NCBI RefSeq assembly: GCF_026236535.1
Contig: NZ_JAHTMW010000006.1
Coordinates: forward strand, 62,001 to 126,000
Direction of reading: 5' to 3'
From: Streptomyces sp. SKN60
Lineage (GTDB): Bacteria; Actinomycetota; Actinomycetes; Streptomycetales; Streptomycetaceae
DNA: 64,000 bases
Shown here: one piece after another, positions 63,014 through 64,000 of the stretch
Layout: every line of letters begins with the position of its first letter
Position numbering within the stretch: position 1 is the stretch's first letter
Notes under the pieces: model-generated
Told to the model about the DNA's origin: nothing
The model's input: only the letters and a program-made list of their open reading frames with translations
The model's database searches: none
Translations under genes and position numbers: made by a program

Positions 63014-63351
63014 GCGGCGATGCGCCCCTGGTCACCCGTGTGCTCCTGCCGGTGGGCCTCATCGGCCCGGACCAGGGTGCAGACGCCGTCCACGCATTCG
63101 CGCCGCAGGCGGTCGCGGGAGAGCGTCTGCACCAGGCCGACCGCCCAGCAGGTCGGGCAGCCGCGGAAGGCGATCAGGCTCAGCGGGGCCGCGAGCAGCA
63201 CGAACGGGCCGAGCGTGGGCACCAGGGCGATCGGTACGGCGATCAGGCCGAGGCCGAGGGCGCCGCGGGCCAGGTGGCGCGGAACGGAACTGCTCGCGTA
63301 GCTGCGCTCCGCCGGCTTCGCCGGGGTGGGGGTGCGGGTCGGGATGGTCAC
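63010..63351 (-). CDS. Small cysteine-containing membrane protein, sigma-factor partner candidate
   Basis: This 113-residue protein has one or two hydrophobic helices (GALGLGLIAVPIALVP, GPFVLLAAPLSLIAF), then RGCPTCWAVG and RRECVDGVCTLVRAD, giving two Cys-x-x-Cys-like pairs on one side of the membrane. Its ATG overlaps the stop of the ECF sigma gene (ATGA, 63348-63351), so the two are translationally coupled. It does not match a classic zinc anti-sigma motif (HxxxCxxC), but a redox-sensing partner role is possible. Function unknown. Confidence 0.75.
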   Translation of the reverse strand: MTIPTRTPTPAKPAERSYASSSVPRHLARGALGLGLIAVPIALVPTLGPFVLLAAPLSLIAFRGCPTCWAVGLVQTLSRDRLRRECVDGVCTLVRADEAHRQEHTGDQGRIAA

Positions 63352-63941
63352 GGTCGTCGTCCTCCTTCACGGAGCGCTTCACGGTGGGCTTCACGGGGCG
63401 GGGCGAGGGAGCCGCGCAGGGTCGTACGGGCCCGGTGCAGCCGGGACTTCATGGCCGGGGTGGTCAGGCCGAGGGTGCGGGCGACGGTCTTGCCCGGCAG
63501 CCCCTGCAGGTCGCGCAGGATCAGGACCCGCCGCAGGTCCTCGGGCAGGGCGCCGATCGCGGCCGCGATCCGCTCCACCTCGAGGGCCTGGAGCGCCGCC
63601 TCCTCGGCCGACGGCTCGGCGCACTCCTCCGGTTCGGACGGCGGCAGCTCGCCGCGCCGGGCGAGCTGCCGCACCTGCCGGAGGCATTCGTGCCGCACGA
63701 TCCGGAACATCCAGGAGGCGAGCGCCCCCGTGGCCCGCAGAGTGCCGATCTTCCGGTAGAGGACGATCAGCGCCTCCTGCGCCGCGTCCTCCGCTTCCTG
63801 CGGCGAGGCGCAGAGTGTGCGGGCGAACTTCCGTACGTGCGGCTGCGATTCCCTGACGACCGTGGCGAGCGAACCGACGTCGCCGTCCTGGGCGGCCCGG
63901 ATCAGGCGCTCGTCGGGCCAGCTGTAGGCCGCTCTGCTCAT
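63348..63941 (-). CDS. ECF-type RNA polymerase sigma factor
   Basis: This 197-residue sigma factor has region 2 (ASPQEAEDAAQEALIVLYRKI, ALASWMFRIVRHECLRQV, with the -10-binding Trp/Phe set) and region 4 (LPEDLRRVLILRDLQGLPGKTVARTLGLTTPAMKSRLHRARTTLR, with the HTH). There is no region 3, as expected for ECF. An acidic linker (PPSEPEECAEPSAEEA) contains the only extra Cys. It starts at ATG 63941, and the next gene overlaps its stop. Confidence 0.93.
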   Translation of the reverse strand: MSRAAYSWPDERLIRAAQDGDVGSLATVVRESQPHVRKFARTLCASPQEAEDAAQEALIVLYRKIGTLRATGALASWMFRIVRHECLRQVRQLARRGELPPSEPEECAEPSAEEAALQALEVERIAAAIGALPEDLRRVLILRDLQGLPGKTVARTLGLTTPAMKSRLHRARTTLRGSLAPPREAHREALREGGRRP

Positions 63942-64000
63942 GTCTTTCCCATCCCCCTTGTGCTCCGGATCGCCGTGCGCCGGATCGTCCTCATCGGTTG
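63942..64000. other. Upstream region of the sigma gene to the window end
   Basis: Fifty-nine bases precede the ECF sigma start. A GGGGGAT stretch could be the ribosome-binding site. Nothing else is supportable. Confidence 0.4.

Overview
The window is chromosomal DNA from a Streptomyces or a very close relative. The evidence is very high G+C with strong third-position GC bias, many GTG and TTG starts, a full-length two-domain geosmin synthase, an RppA-type type III polyketide synthase cluster, an orphan DUF397 protein, LAL and SARP giant regulators, eukaryotic-type Ser/Thr kinases, and only one TTA (bldA-type) codon found in any gene called here. I see no rRNA, tRNA, CRISPR array, transposase or prophage. 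Almost all of the window is coding.

Layout. 1-7 kb: a truncated NsdA-like regulator, a TTA-containing phosphotransferase-fold protein, a secreted cell-wall amidase and geosmin synthase. 6.7-11.3 kb: an S4 RNA-binding protein, a conserved hypothetical, a 1040-residue LAL ATPase regulator and an orphan DUF397 protein. 11.4-19 kb: a lipid or steroid side-chain type catabolic block. On the minus strand it has a double-DUF35 protein and two thiolase-fold proteins without the thiolase cysteine; a crotonase and an acyl-CoA ligase diverge from a palindromic operator, and a tandem alpha/beta hydrolase follows. 19-20.7 kb: a YkgJ/pentapeptide-repeat fusion and a GNAT acetyltransferase. 20.7-25.1 kb: a tightly coupled rppA-P450-cupin-P450 operon predicted to make and cross-link or oxidise 1,3,6,8-tetrahydroxynaphthalene/flaviolin pigment. 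25.5-34.7 kb: PaaK, a receptor kinase, a Ca2+/H+ antiporter, a broken trypsin-like protease, two more acyl-CoA ligases and a nitronate monooxygenase. 34.8-41.6 kb: a Tat-exported serine hydrolase, the tdh-kbl-lysR threonine catabolism operon and a CrtI-like oxidoreductase. 41.6-46.5 kb: a TPR kinase overlapping an MpaB-like oxygenase, and two secreted or propeller-type proteins sharing one domain. 46.6-50.2 kb: a peroxiredoxin/TetR/binding-protein locus with two matching operators, then an ADP-ribosylglycohydrolase. 50.2-64 kb: an acyl-CoA dehydrogenase behind a KstR-type operator, a siderophore-interacting flavoprotein, a SARP/NB-ARC regulator, a PAS-GAF-PP2C phosphatase, a PHP protein, an aldehyde dehydrogenase, ThuA and DUF3626 proteins, and an ECF sigma factor coupled to a small cysteine-rich membrane protein.

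How the parts fit. Acyl-CoA ligases, crotonase, aldolase-like thiolases, acyl-CoA dehydrogenase and nitronate monooxygenase are scattered, but cis sites appear to tie some of them together: a TCTGA-N7-TCAGA palindrome occurs at two divergent promoters 19 kb apart, and a KstR-type TnnAACnnGTTnnA site lies before the dehydrogenase. The strongest candidates for undescribed biology are this shared operator regulon, the cysteine-less thiolase/DUF35 complex, and the TetR-controlled peroxiredoxin with a signal-less ligand-binding protein. All function calls rest on reading motifs by eye; no database search was run.
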